A stretch of DNA of 64,000 nt from Novosphingobium aquimarinum (GCF_009746585.1 NZ_WRPO01000020.1:1-64000); one strand, 5' to 3'. Counted from the stretch's first letter, positions 52,845 through 61,985 are shown. Program-made: numbers and translations. The notes: generated from the letters alone by a model not told the origin.

Positions 52845-54809
52845 TTGTCCGAAGTATACCTGCGATTTAATTCCTCGAAATCCTTTCTCGCTCTGCCGTT
52901 TGCCGCGCTGTTATGCAGTCCTCCGGCGATCGCCGAAGAGGCCGAATTTGGCCTGGGCGCGAAGAGCGACCAAATCATCGTCAGCGCGCTGCGCGTCCCG
53001 GTCGACAGCGACCGCGTGGCAGCGAGCGTGACCGTCCTCGACGAGGAGGATATCCAGCGCGAGCAGCCGATAGCGGTCAGCGATATCCTGCTGCGAACGC
53101 CCGGTATCAGCATGACGCAAAACGGCGGCTTCGGCACTGCGGCGTCGGTTCGCGTGCGCGGCGCGAGCAGCGAGCAGACCGTGGTCGTGATCGACGGTAT
53201 GCGGCTGGCCGACCCGGCCTCGACCGGCGGCGGCTACAACTTCGCCAACTTGCTCGTCGGGGATACGAAGCGCATCGAGATCTTGCGAGGCCCGCAATCG
53301 ATCCTGTGGGGCAGCGATGCCATCGGCGGGGTCATCAACATCGTCACTGGCCGGCCGGACACACCGTTGGAAGGCGATTTCGATATCGAGGCGGGTTCGC
53401 GCGACACGGTGAATGCGCGCGCCGGTATCGGCGGTGCAAGCGATCTCGTCGATTGGCGCATCGCCGGCTCGCTGTTCACCACCGACGGCATCTCCGCCAA
53501 GGCCGAAGGTACCGAGCGCGACGGCTATGGACGCCGCGCGGCAAGCGGCAACGCCAGCGTCCATCTGTCCGACACGGTCACGCTCGACTTGCGCGGCTAT
53601 TATGCCGCCGGACGGAATGAATTCGACGGCACTTCGGGAGATACGCTCGCTTATGGCGAGACCGAGGAATACACCATCTATGCGGGGCTCAACTTCGACC
53701 TTCTGGACGGTCGCTGGCGCAATCGTGTCGCCATTCTTCAGAACGCGACCGACCGCCAGAATTACGATCCGACCCGCAAGGTCCGGGAACTGACGTTCGA
53801 CGCCAGAGGCGAAACCCGCCGCTACGAATATCAGGGCACCCTCTCGCTCGACGAGAGTTGGGAAGCGACGTTCGGCGCGGAACGCGAGGAGCAGGACATC
53901 CGGAGCGGCTCGCCCGGCGACAACGCGCTGAGCTACGCCATCATCGACGCTAGCGCGCATATCGACAGCGCTTATGCGCAGCTTCGTGTCAGCCCCGTCG
54001 AACCGCTGACGTTGAGCGCCGGGGTGCGCCACGACGATCATTCGCGCTTCGGCGGCAACACCGTGCTGAGCGGCGGCGCGGCCTTGGCGCCCTGGGACGG
54101 CAACACCGTGCTGCGCGCGAACTACAGCGAGGGCTTTAAGGCGCCTTCGCTCTACCAGCTGTTCAGCACGTATGGCTTCACCGGGCTTCAGCCTGAAGAG
54201 GCCGAAGGGTGGGAGATCGGTGTCGATCAGGCGCTGCTCGATCGCCGCGTGCGGCTTTCGGCGACCTATTTCGAGCGCAATACCGACAATCTGATCGATT
54301 TTGCCTATTGCCCCTCGACCACGCCCTTGCCACCCGAATGCTTCATTCCCGGCACCACCACGACGCGCTTCGGCTATTATGCCAACGTCAATCGCACCGA
54401 GACGCGCGGCATCGAACTGGCAGGATCCGCGCGCTTCGGCGGACTGTTCTTGACCGGCAATTTCAGCTGGATCGACGCTGAAGACGCATCGGGCGGGCCC
54501 ACCGACGGAATGCAGCTCGCGCGCGTACCCGAATATCTCGCCAATGCCGAAGTGGGCTACCAGTTTGCCTTCGGACTGAGCGCCAATGTCGCGCTGCGGT
54601 ATTCGAGCGACAGCTTCGACCGGCTGAGCACCGATCCGACCGTGCTCGACGATTACTGGCTCACCGACATCCGCGCGCAGTACGAGGTTACACCGGCATT
54701 TTCGATCTATGGCCGGGTCGAGAACGTGTTCGACGAACAATACAACACGGCCGGCAATTACGGCACGCTCGGCCGCAGCGTCTATCTCGGCGTGCGGGGG
54801 CGATTCTGA
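52845..54809 (+). CDS. btuB: TonB-dependent vitamin B12 receptor BtuB
   Basis: The 654-residue outer-membrane receptor has a signal peptide ending near AIAEEA, a TonB-box-like DQIIVSALR, and a plug domain (VSDILLRTPGISMTQNGG, VRVRGASSEQTVVVIDGM, IEILRGPQSILWGSDAIGG). A barrel follows to the terminal aromatic residue in LGVRGRF. The start is TTG at 52845 with TGGAGGG just before it. It leads a long overlapping operon under the cobalamin riboswitch, so vitamin B12 or cobinamide uptake is a safe assignment. Confidence 0.92.
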   Translation: MSEVYLRFNSSKSFLALPFAALLCSPPAIAEEAEFGLGAKSDQIIVSALRVPVDSDRVAASVTVLDEEDIQREQPIAVSDILLRTPGISMTQNGGFGTAASVRVRGASSEQTVVVIDGMRLADPASTGGGYNFANLLVGDTKRIEILRGPQSILWGSDAIGGVINIVTGRPDTPLEGDFDIEAGSRDTVNARAGIGGASDLVDWRIAGSLFTTDGISAKAEGTERDGYGRRAASGNASVHLSDTVTLDLRGYYAAGRNEFDGTSGDTLAYGETEEYTIYAGLNFDLLDGRWRNRVAILQNATDRQNYDPTRKVRELTFDARGETRRYEYQGTLSLDESWEATFGAEREEQDIRSGSPGDNALSYAIIDASAHIDSAYAQLRVSPVEPLTLSAGVRHDDHSRFGGNTVLSGGAALAPWDGNTVLRANYSEGFKAPSLYQLFSTYGFTGLQPEEAEGWEIGVDQALLDRRVRLSATYFERNTDNLIDFAYCPSTTPLPPECFIPGTTTTRFGYYANVNRTETRGIELAGSARFGGLFLTGNFSWIDAEDASGGPTDGMQLARVPEYLANAEVGYQFAFGLSANVALRYSSDSFDRLSTDPTVLDDYWLTDIRAQYEVTPAFSIYGRVENVFDEQYNTAGNYGTLGRSVYLGVRGRF

Positions 54810-54810
54810 C

Positions 54811-55218
54811 ATGCTTAAAGCTGTCCGGAACCAGAGCTCCGTGGTCGTGTGCTCGACATGCCGCCACTCTCCCGAAGCCCGCGAAGACGAGCAGGGACTG
54901 CGCGGCGGCGCGCGTCTCAGCCAAGCACTCCGCGACATGCAGGCGAGTGAGCCACACTATGCCGGGATCGCCGTGCAGGACATGCCGTGCCTGTTCGCCT
55001 GCGCGGCGCATTGCACGGTCATGGTCCGGGCGCCCGGCAAGATCGGCTATGTCCTGGGAAAATTCGCGCCGGACGAAAGTTCGGCGCGGGCGATCCTCGA
55101 TTATTCGCTGAAGCATGCCGAAAGCGAAGAAGGCCAAGTGCGCTATGCCGATTGGCCCGAAGGCGTGAAGGGCCATTTTCTCGTGCGCGTCCCGCCCGAA
55201 GGGTTCGTCGCGACATGA
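54811..55218 (+). CDS. DUF1636 metal-binding protein
   Basis: The 135-residue protein resembles DUF1636: SVVVCSTCRHSPE near the N-terminus and CLFACAAHCTVMV in the middle give four to five cysteines that could hold an iron-sulfur cluster in a thioredoxin-like fold. DUF1636 genes recur in alphaproteobacterial cobalamin loci. The role is unknown; cofactor reduction for corrinoid adenosylation is one guess. It starts one base after the btuB stop and overlaps cobT as ATGA. Confidence 0.82.
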   Translation: MLKAVRNQSSVVVCSTCRHSPEAREDEQGLRGGARLSQALRDMQASEPHYAGIAVQDMPCLFACAAHCTVMVRAPGKIGYVLGKFAPDESSARAILDYSLKHAESEEGQVRYADWPEGVKGHFLVRVPPEGFVAT

Positions 55219-56231
55219 GCGGGTTCGTCACGCAAGAAGCGTTCGCGGCGGCGCTCACCGACTTGCCGGCTTCCGATCCGGCGATGATCGAGGCGGCGGT
55301 AGCGCGTCAGGCGGACCTCACCAAGCCTGCCGGATCGCTCGGCAGACTGGAGGAGATCGCGACGTTCATGGCCGGCTGGGACGGTACCGAACGCCCGGCA
55401 CTGAACCTGGTCCAGGCGATCGTCTTTGCAGGCGAGCACGGCGTGGCCGCACGCGGGGTCAGCGCGTTTCCACCCGAAGTCACGCGCCAGATGGTGGCAA
55501 ATTTCCGCGCCGGTGGTGCCGCGATCAACGCGCTGAGCCGTGCCTGCGGTGCCGAGCTTTCCGTGGTCGACTTGACGGCCGATGGCCCCACTTGCGACAT
55601 CACCGTGGCCCCCGCGATGAGCGAAGCCGAATGTCTGGCCGCGCTGTCGGCGGGAGCAGCGGCGGTGAATGGCGATGCCGATCTGCTGATCGTCGGCGAA
55701 ATGGGCATCGGCAACACCACGCCCGCCTCGGCGATCTGCGCGCAGGGCTTTGGAGAAAGCGCCGAAGCCTGGGTCGGCCGGGGGACCGGCGTCGATCTGG
55801 ACGGGCTCAACCGCAAGCGGCAGGCCGTCGATGCCGCGCTGCAATTGCACGGTTCCCATTGCACGACGCCTTTCGAGACGCTGCGCCGCTTGGGCGGTCG
55901 CGAGATTGCCGCGATGGCGGGTGCGATCCTGGAAGCGCGACGGCAGCGCATTCCGGTGCTCCTCGACGGGTTCATCTGCTGCGCCGCGATCGCGCCGCTG
56001 GCGCTGAATGACCCTGCGTTCACCGACCATTGCCTTGCCGCCCACGTTTCGGCCGAAGCCGCCCATGGCCGCTTGCTCGAACGGCTCAATCTGCGTCCGT
56101 TGTTGCAACTCGACATGCGCCTGGGTGAAGGCACGGGCGCTGCGGTCGCGGTGCAGCTCGTGCGGTCCGCGCTTGCCATGCACAACGAGATGGCGACCTT
56201 CGCGGAAGCCGTCGTGACCGCCGCGCCATGA
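55215..56231 (+). CDS. cobT: Nicotinate-nucleotide:DMB phosphoribosyltransferase CobT
   Basis: The 338-residue enzyme activates dimethylbenzimidazole as alpha-ribazole phosphate for the lower ligand of B12. It shows QADLTKPAGSLGRLEEIA, FAGEHGVAARGVSAFP, GEMGIGNTTPASA and, near the C-terminus, LDMRLGEGTGAA with the catalytic glutamate. The ATG at 55215 overlaps the previous stop. A frame to 54987 upstream lies over the DUF1636 gene and is not real. Confidence 0.94.
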   Translation: MSGFVTQEAFAAALTDLPASDPAMIEAAVARQADLTKPAGSLGRLEEIATFMAGWDGTERPALNLVQAIVFAGEHGVAARGVSAFPPEVTRQMVANFRAGGAAINALSRACGAELSVVDLTADGPTCDITVAPAMSEAECLAALSAGAAAVNGDADLLIVGEMGIGNTTPASAICAQGFGESAEAWVGRGTGVDLDGLNRKRQAVDAALQLHGSHCTTPFETLRRLGGREIAAMAGAILEARRQRIPVLLDGFICCAAIAPLALNDPAFTDHCLAAHVSAEAAHGRLLERLNLRPLLQLDMRLGEGTGAAVAVQLVRSALAMHNEMATFAEAVVTAAP

Positions 56232-56797
56232 CCGGCTTTCCGCTGCATTTCCTGCGCCACGGGGCCCCCGCGGGAGCCGGTACCCTGATCGGCCACAGCG
56301 ATGCCGACCCGACCGAGGCCGGCATTGGCGCCTGCCTGGAACGGGCGCGAATGCTGGCGGTGGACCATGTCGTCGCGTCCGATCTGGCGCGCGCCGAGCG
56401 GCCTGCACGCCGGATCGCACAGGCCATCGCGGCTCCGCTCTCGACCGATGCGCGCTGGCGCGAACTCGATTTCGGCGCGTGGGACGGCGCCGATCCCGAT
56501 GTCCTCGCGCCCGAAGCGATCGCTGCCTTCTGGAACGATCCCGACGAGCATGCACCGCCTGGCGGGGAGAGCTGGTCGCAGTTATGCGCCCGCGTCGAGG
56601 GCGCGCTTGCGGACATCGCAGCGCCGACGCTGGTGGTCGCTCATGCCGGATCGATCCGGGCGGCGCTGGCGTCGCTGGTCGGCTTCGATCACCGGCAATC
56701 CTGGACGATCGCTCTGCCTTACGCTTCGCTCCTGACACTGCGCATCTGGGATGAAGGACCGTCTCGCAGCGCGCAGATCACGGGGCTCGCGGGTTGA
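56228..56797 (+). CDS. Histidine phosphatase (alpha-ribazole phosphatase-like)
   Basis: The 189-residue protein has the phosphoglycerate-mutase-like motif LHFLRHGAPAG with the catalytic histidine, a later ELDFGAWDG, and VVAHAGSIRAAL with the second His. In a cobalamin operon between cobT and cobS this is the expected alpha-ribazole-5'-phosphate phosphatase (CobC of enterics). The substrate is inferred from place. The start overlaps the cobT stop by four bases. Confidence 0.85.
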   Translation: MTGFPLHFLRHGAPAGAGTLIGHSDADPTEAGIGACLERARMLAVDHVVASDLARAERPARRIAQAIAAPLSTDARWRELDFGAWDGADPDVLAPEAIAAFWNDPDEHAPPGGESWSQLCARVEGALADIAAPTLVVAHAGSIRAALASLVGFDHRQSWTIALPYASLLTLRIWDEGPSRSAQITGLAG

Positions 56798-57501
56798 AGC
56801 GTCTGATCCTCGCCTTGCAGCTGATGACGCGGCTTCCGCTGCCGAACGTCAAAGCCGACGAGCGCGATTTTGCCGCGGCAATAGGCTGGTTCCCGGCGAC
56901 GGGAATCGCGGTCGGGGGCGTGGTCGTAATAGCCATCCTGCTGGGCGCGACGATCGGCCCCTGGGTAGCGGCGCTGCTCGGCGTGATCGCCTGGACTGCC
57001 ATCACCGGCGCGCTTCATCTCGACGGGTTGGGCGATATCGCCGACGCGGCTGGCGCCGCGCATCGCCATCCCGAACGGCTTCGCGAGGTGCTGTCCGATC
57101 CGCATGTCGGCACGTTCGCCGTCGTCGTAATCGCGCTGCAGCTTGCCGCCAAACTCGTGCTGCTGAAATGCGTGGTGGACGTAGCGCCGCTCTGGCCCCT
57201 CGTCGCGGTCGCGTTCCTCGCCCGCATCGGCCCGCTTTTCTGGACCGAAGCCCTGCCCTTGCTGCACGACGGACTCGCGGCGCGTTTTCACAGGGTTGGC
57301 TGGCCAATGATCGGTGTGTGGATCGCGATCGGCCTGTTGCCCGGCGTATTCTCGCCTGCCTTGCTGATCGCGCCGGTGCTCTGGATCTTGTGGGCGCTGT
57401 GGATCAAGCAGCGGATCGGCGGGATCTCGGGTGATGGCCATGGAGCCGGCATCGAACTGGTCGAAAGCGAGCTGCTGCTCGCGCTGGTGATCGCATCTTG
57501 A
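56794..57501 (+). CDS. cobS: Adenosylcobinamide-GDP ribazoletransferase CobS
   Basis: The 235-residue inner-membrane enzyme joins adenosylcobinamide-GDP and alpha-ribazole. It shows LQLMTRLPLPNV, FPATGIAVGGVV, the DGLGDIADA metal site (HLDGLGDIADAAG) and GGISGDGHGA near the C-terminus. Five or six hydrophobic segments are seen. The start is TTG at 56794, overlapping the phosphatase stop as TTGA. Confidence 0.92.
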   Translation: MKRLILALQLMTRLPLPNVKADERDFAAAIGWFPATGIAVGGVVVIAILLGATIGPWVAALLGVIAWTAITGALHLDGLGDIADAAGAAHRHPERLREVLSDPHVGTFAVVVIALQLAAKLVLLKCVVDVAPLWPLVAVAFLARIGPLFWTEALPLLHDGLAARFHRVGWPMIGVWIAIGLLPGVFSPALLIAPVLWILWALWIKQRIGGISGDGHGAGIELVESELLLALVIAS

Positions 57502-58484
57502 GCGAGGGGTTCACCTGGCATGGCGGCCGGCTCGACGAAGCGCGTGCACACTTTGGCAGCCCGGCGGAAGCATGGATCGACTTATCGACGGGGATCAATC
57601 CAGAGCCGTGGCCGGGTGTCGGCGCCTTTGCCGCCGATTGGACCGCGCTTCCATCGCCCGCGAAGCTCAGAACGCTGGAGGCAACGGCAGCGCGTCATTT
57701 CGGTGTCGATAACGACCATATCTGCGCGCTGCCCGGCAGCGAAATGGGGTTGCGCCTGCTTCCGCAGGTCCTGCGGCTGCCCGGCTTTCATATCGCTCCG
57801 ACTTATCGCACGCACGGCGCGGTTTTCCCCCAGTCTCTCGTGCTCGACGACGAGCGCGATTTGCCACAATCGGCGGCCGCGTTGCTGGTGGCCAATCCGA
57901 ACAATCCCGATGGCCGAGTGCACCCTGCGGCAACGCTGCTCGATTGGCTGGAGCGCACCGAACAGACGGCGGGCTGGCTGCTGCTGGACGAGGCCTTTGC
58001 CGACGTCGATCCCGAGATCAGCCTGGCATCGCATGTCGACGATGCGCGCCGACTGATCCTGTTCCGATCGTTCGGCAAGTTCTTCGGCCTGGCGGGCCTC
58101 CGCCTTGGTTTCGTGCTGGGGCCGCGGGCGATCATCGCTCGCTACAAGCAATTGCTGGGCGACTGGCCGGTGCACGCCGGCGCGCTCGGGGTCGGCATCG
58201 CAGCCTATGACGACAGCAAGTGGATCGAAGCGACACGCCAGCAGCTCAGGGCCAAGGCCGCGCGTCTCGACGCCCTGCTTTCAGGGCACCGGCTGACACT
58301 GCTCGGCCAATGCCCGCTGTTCCGTCTGGTCGAAACCGACAATGCCCAGGCCTTGTTCGAAAGACTTGCGCGACGCTCGATCCTCACCCGGCCGTTCGAT
58401 TATGCGCCGAATTGGCTCCGCCTTGGCTTGCCGGGCAGCGAAGAGGCCTGGCAGCGGCTGGACCAAGCGCTGGCGAATGGCTGA
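57498..58484 (+). CDS. cobC: CobC-type PLP enzyme (threonine-phosphate decarboxylase family)
   Basis: The 328-residue protein is an aminotransferase-fold PLP enzyme related to histidinol-phosphate aminotransferase. It shows DLSTGINPEPWP, LVANPNNPDGRVHP, DEAFADVDPE, and Schiff-base lysine in FRSFGKFFGLAGLRLGF. In cobalamin synthesis this family supplies (R)-1-amino-2-propanol phosphate by decarboxylating threonine phosphate. The start is TTG at 57498, overlapping cobS as TTGA. It overlaps cbiB by eight bases. Confidence 0.88.
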   Translation: MSEGFTWHGGRLDEARAHFGSPAEAWIDLSTGINPEPWPGVGAFAADWTALPSPAKLRTLEATAARHFGVDNDHICALPGSEMGLRLLPQVLRLPGFHIAPTYRTHGAVFPQSLVLDDERDLPQSAAALLVANPNNPDGRVHPAATLLDWLERTEQTAGWLLLDEAFADVDPEISLASHVDDARRLILFRSFGKFFGLAGLRLGFVLGPRAIIARYKQLLGDWPVHAGALGVGIAAYDDSKWIEATRQQLRAKAARLDALLSGHRLTLLGQCPLFRLVETDNAQALFERLARRSILTRPFDYAPNWLRLGLPGSEEAWQRLDQALANG

Positions 58485-59409
58485 ACCGGTGGTTCTTGCC
58501 GCGCTCGCGCTTGAGGCTGCGATAGGCTGGCCCGGCTGGCTTTATCGGCGGATCGGCCATCCGGTCGGCGGCTTCGCGCACCTCATCGGCTGGTGCGATC
58601 GAAGCTGGAACCGCTCCGAAAACCCTGTGAGGACACGCGCGGCAGGCTGCGTGACGCTGGCACTCGTGATCCTGGCGGGCGGCGGGGCTGGCTGGCTCAT
58701 TCAGCATACGGCGTACGCGCTGCTCGGCGAAAGAGGTTGGCTTGTCATCGCGCTTGCCGCTTTCCCGGCGCTTGCCCAGCGTAGCCTTTACAGCCATGTC
58801 GCGCCGGTCGCACGAGCGCTCGAAGCCGGCGATCTCGCCGGCGCGCGCATTTCAGTGTCCGCCATCGTCGGGCGCGACACGCAGGCGCTCGATGAATCGG
58901 GTGTATCCCGCGCCGCGATCGAGAGCCTGGCCGAAAGCTTCTGCGACGGGGTTGCGGCACCGCTATTCTGGCTGGCGCTGCTCGGGCTGCCGGGCATCTG
59001 GGCCTACAAGGCGATCAACACCGCCGACAGCCTGATCGGCCATCCCGAAGCCGCGCATCGGGCGTTCGGCTGGGCCTCGGCGCGCATGGACGATGTCGCC
59101 AATCTGATTCCGGCGCGCCTGTGCGCAACGCTGCTGTGCCTAGCGGCGATGGGCGGATGGCGCACGGTGTGGCGCGACCATGCCAAACACGCCTCGCCCA
59201 ATGCCGGCTGGCCCGAGGCGGCAATGGCAGGCGCGCTGCGAGTGAGGCTCGCCGGGCCGATAACCTATGATGGCGTCATCGCCGCAAAGCCGTGGATCGG
59301 CGATGGACGCGCCGCGAAGCCCGCGGACATTCGCCGCGCACTATCCATCTATGTGCGTGCCTGCGCGCTGTGCTGGTTGCTGGTGGGAGGAACGATATGG
59401 CTGCACTGA
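58477..59409 (+). CDS. cbiB: Adenosylcobinamide-phosphate synthase CbiB (CobD)
   Basis: The 310-residue inner-membrane enzyme attaches aminopropanol phosphate to adenosylcobyric acid. Its family motifs are RIGHPVGGFAHLIGW, IVGRDTQALDESGVSRAAIE, ESFCDGVAAPLFW, AYKAINTADSLIG and NAGWPEAAMAGAL. The ATG at 58477 overlaps the cobC end. The frame extends upstream over cobC to 58342 by chance. It is followed by cobQ with a 13-base overlap. Confidence 0.92.
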   Translation: MAEPVVLAALALEAAIGWPGWLYRRIGHPVGGFAHLIGWCDRSWNRSENPVRTRAAGCVTLALVILAGGGAGWLIQHTAYALLGERGWLVIALAAFPALAQRSLYSHVAPVARALEAGDLAGARISVSAIVGRDTQALDESGVSRAAIESLAESFCDGVAAPLFWLALLGLPGIWAYKAINTADSLIGHPEAAHRAFGWASARMDDVANLIPARLCATLLCLAAMGGWRTVWRDHAKHASPNAGWPEAAMAGALRVRLAGPITYDGVIAAKPWIGDGRAAKPADIRRALSIYVRACALCWLLVGGTIWLH

Positions 59410-60857
59410 TGCTGCAGGGCACGGGATCGGATGTCGGCAAATCGGTCCTGACCGCCGGGCTGTGTCGCGCCTTGGTGAAACGCGGCCTCAAAGTGACGCC
59501 GTTCAAGCCGCAAAACATGTCCAACAACGCCGCGGTGACCGTCGATGGCGGCGAGATCGGGCGGGCGCAGGCGTTGCAGGCTCTCGCGGCCGGCCTCGAA
59601 CCGCATAGCGACATGAATCCGGTGTTGCTCAAGCCGCAAGCCGACCGCACATCGCAGCTGATCGTGCATGGCCGGATACGCGGCACCTTGGGCTCGTCCA
59701 ATTTCCGCGAAGCGCGGCGCAACTTGCTGCCCGAAGTGATGGCGAGCTATCGCCGCCTGCAACAGCGCGGCGACATCGTCCTGGTCGAAGGCGCGGGATC
59801 CCCCGCCGAGATCAACCTTCGCGCGGGCGACATCGCCAACATGGGCTTTGCGCGCGCCGCCGATGTGCCGGTCGTGCTGATCGGCGACATCGACCGGGGC
59901 GGCGTGATTGCTTCGGTCGTGGGCACGCGAAACGTGATCGAGCCCGAAGACGCGGCGCTGATCGGCGGGTTCCTGATCAACAAGTTTCGCGGCGACCCGG
60001 CGCTGTTCGCCGATGGATATGCCGAGATCGCGCGGCGCAGCGGCTGGCGGGGCTATGGGCTCGTTCCATGGCTGGACGCCAGCGCCCGTCTGCCGAGCGA
60101 AGACGCCGTCCGGCTGGAGCGCGACCGCAGCCGGACGAGCGGGCGCACGATGATCGCCTGCCCCATATTGCCCCGCATCTCGAATTTCGACGATCTCGAC
60201 CCTCTCAAGCTGGAGCCTGAGGTAGATCTGGTCATGGTGCCGCCGGGCTCGCCCATCCCCGCCGAAGCGGCGCTGATCGTACTGCCGGGATCGAAGGCGA
60301 CGATTGCCGATTTGCGCGCGATGCGCTCGGAAGGATGGGACATCGACATTCTGGCGCATCGACGGCGCGGCGGCGCGGTGCTCGGCCTGTGCGGTGGCTA
60401 TCAGATACTCGGGCGTGAGATTTCCGACCCGCTCGGCATTGAAGGCGCACCCGATCGATGCAGCGGGCTCGGCCTGCTCGACATCGAGACCGAGCTGAGC
60501 GCGGTCAAGGCGCTCCGCCGCGTAGCAGGAGTGGCCTTGGGCGCGGAGATGACCGGCTACGAAATGCATGTCGGCGAGACCAGCGGCGCCGGTACCGAAA
60601 GGCCATTCGCACTGCTGTCCGATGGTAGTCGGGATGGCGCCATCAGTAGCGATGGCCTGGTCATGGGAAGCTATTGCCACGGCCTGTTCGAAGCGCGAGA
60701 ATTCAGGAAAGCGCTGCTGGAAAAGATCGGCGCGACGGGCGGCGAGGCCGATTACGGCGATTCGGTCAATCGCGCGCTCGACGATATCGCCGCGCAGCTC
60801 GAACGACACGTCGATATCGATGGGCTGTTGCAACTGGCGCAGCGGGCGGGATCATGA
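59397..60857 (+). CDS. cobQ: Cobyric acid synthase CobQ
   Basis: The 486-residue enzyme has an N-terminal P-loop-like GTGSDVGKSVLTAGL and NNAAVTVDGGEIGRAQ, VEGAGSPAEINLR and IDRGGVIASV. The C-terminal amidotransferase domain has the catalytic Cys in VLGLCGGYQILGR and His in GSYCHGLFE. It amidates the four remaining side chains of the corrin ring. GGGAGGAACG stands before the ATG at 59397. Together with CobB it implies use of cobyrinic acid-level precursors. Confidence 0.94.
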   Translation: MAALMLQGTGSDVGKSVLTAGLCRALVKRGLKVTPFKPQNMSNNAAVTVDGGEIGRAQALQALAAGLEPHSDMNPVLLKPQADRTSQLIVHGRIRGTLGSSNFREARRNLLPEVMASYRRLQQRGDIVLVEGAGSPAEINLRAGDIANMGFARAADVPVVLIGDIDRGGVIASVVGTRNVIEPEDAALIGGFLINKFRGDPALFADGYAEIARRSGWRGYGLVPWLDASARLPSEDAVRLERDRSRTSGRTMIACPILPRISNFDDLDPLKLEPEVDLVMVPPGSPIPAEAALIVLPGSKATIADLRAMRSEGWDIDILAHRRRGGAVLGLCGGYQILGREISDPLGIEGAPDRCSGLGLLDIETELSAVKALRRVAGVALGAEMTGYEMHVGETSGAGTERPFALLSDGSRDGAISSDGLVMGSYCHGLFEAREFRKALLEKIGATGGEADYGDSVNRALDDIAAQLERHVDIDGLLQLAQRAGS

Positions 60858-61381
60858 AGTCGCTGCTGGTCCTGGGTGGCGCGCGATCGGGCAAGAGCCG
60901 TTACGCGCAGCAGCGGATCGAAGCCCTGGATGGCTCGTTCGCTTACATCGCGACCGCGCAGGCCTTCGACCACGAAATGGAGGAGCGGATTGCGCTGCAC
61001 CGGGCGGACCGGGACGAACGTTGGCACGCGATCGAGGCGCCGTTCGATCTCGCCGGCGCGATCCGCGACGCAGCTGCAGACCACGACGCCATTCTGGTCG
61101 ATTGCCTCACCTTGTGGCTTTCCAACTGTTTGCTCGCCGAGAGGGATGTGAAGGCCGCCGTAGAGGCGCTCGTCGCGGCGGTCATGGCGTGCCCCGTGCC
61201 CATCGTGCTCGTGGCCAACGAAGTCGGGCTCGGCATCGTCCCCGACAACGCCCTCGCCCGGCTTTTCCGCGATGAAGCGGGCCGACTGAACCAGACAATC
61301 GCCGCGATCGCACAAGACGTCGTTTTCATCGCGGCCGGTCTGCCCATTCCCCTGAAAGGCCTGGCAGATAATAGTCGGTAA
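60854..61381 (+). CDS. cobU: Adenosylcobinamide kinase / phosphate guanylyltransferase CobU (CobP)
   Basis: The 175-residue protein has the P-loop LVLGGARSGKSRYAQ, ATAQAFDHEMEERI, HRADRDERWHAIE, the ILVDCLTLWLSN stretch and VANEVGLGIVPDN. It phosphorylates adenosylcobinamide and adds GMP, with a His guanylylated in the family. The ATG at 60854 overlaps the cobQ stop. It is the last gene of the btuB-cob operon. Confidence 0.94.
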   Translation: MKSLLVLGGARSGKSRYAQQRIEALDGSFAYIATAQAFDHEMEERIALHRADRDERWHAIEAPFDLAGAIRDAAADHDAILVDCLTLWLSNCLLAERDVKAAVEALVAAVMACPVPIVLVANEVGLGIVPDNALARLFRDEAGRLNQTIAAIAQDVVFIAAGLPIPLKGLADNSR

Positions 61382-61491
61382 GGCGTGCATTACTGATCAC
61401 GATCCGGCGATAGCGAAGGAATGTTCCGGGCGATGGAACAATGCCGGAGCACCGCTGTTCGCTTCTAGGTACAGAACAGGAGCCAACACCC

Positions 61492-61665
61492 ATGTACGGA
61501 TTTGCAGCAACCCTTGCGATTATTGCCTTAATAGCCGCAATCTTGGGATTTGGCGGGCTCGCCGGAACCTTGGCCAATGTGGCGATCATCGTGTTCGTCA
61601 TCGCGCTGGTACTCACGATCATCTTCTTCGTTCTCGGCTGGAGAGCAGCAAAGAAAATCACCTGA
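61492..61665 (+). CDS. DUF1328 small membrane protein
   Basis: The 57-residue protein is almost wholly two membrane helices: MYGFAATLAIIALIAAILGF, then NVAIIVFVIALVLTIIFFVL, ending in a basic RAAKKIT. This is the DUF1328 family of small inner-membrane proteins, linked in several bacteria to envelope or osmotic stress. The function is not known. An ACAGGAG site lies about 11 bases before the ATG at 61492. A long hairpin follows its stop. Confidence 0.85.
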   Translation: MYGFAATLAIIALIAAILGFGGLAGTLANVAIIVFVIALVLTIIFFVLGWRAAKKIT

Positions 61666-61676
61666 TTGTTTTCAGA

Positions 61677-61711
61677 CCGTCGCTGTGATTCGTATGGAAT
61701 CACAGCGACGG
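61677..61711. terminator. 15-bp perfect hairpin after the DUF1328 gene
   Basis: Fifteen paired bases (ccgtcgctgtgattc with gaatcacagcgacgg) close a five-base loop 12 bases after the stop codon. No T-run follows on the plus strand, so it may stabilise the mRNA or act as a factor-dependent terminator. The following stretch to 61985 holds no gene that I can support and becomes AT-rich (61860-61980), as expected for a promoter. Confidence 0.55.
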
Positions 61712-61985
61712 CAAAGCCATAGCATTCGCCACGTTTCGCCACCGCTTCAAACGCGCAACTAATCGCACAGAACCACGGTCTGGCCCGGTCGTTCGAGAGC
61801 GTCAGGGCGCCCAGCTATAGGGCGTGCACGCCAAGATGCGTGCATGCCTCTTGGCCGAATTCAGCAACAAATGTTTACAAGGATACAGAACCGGATTACC
61901 ATCACGCTCACAAACGGTTAGTCGCACCAAACAACAGCCAAGCCCGATATATTTCCCTTCTTAGTATTGTTTGGGGAGTGAGTGT

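Noticed and set aside
52911..54938. 675-codon minus-strand frame opposite btuB
   Set aside because: It is an antisense shadow; btuB has signal peptide, plug and barrel motifs in the plus frame.
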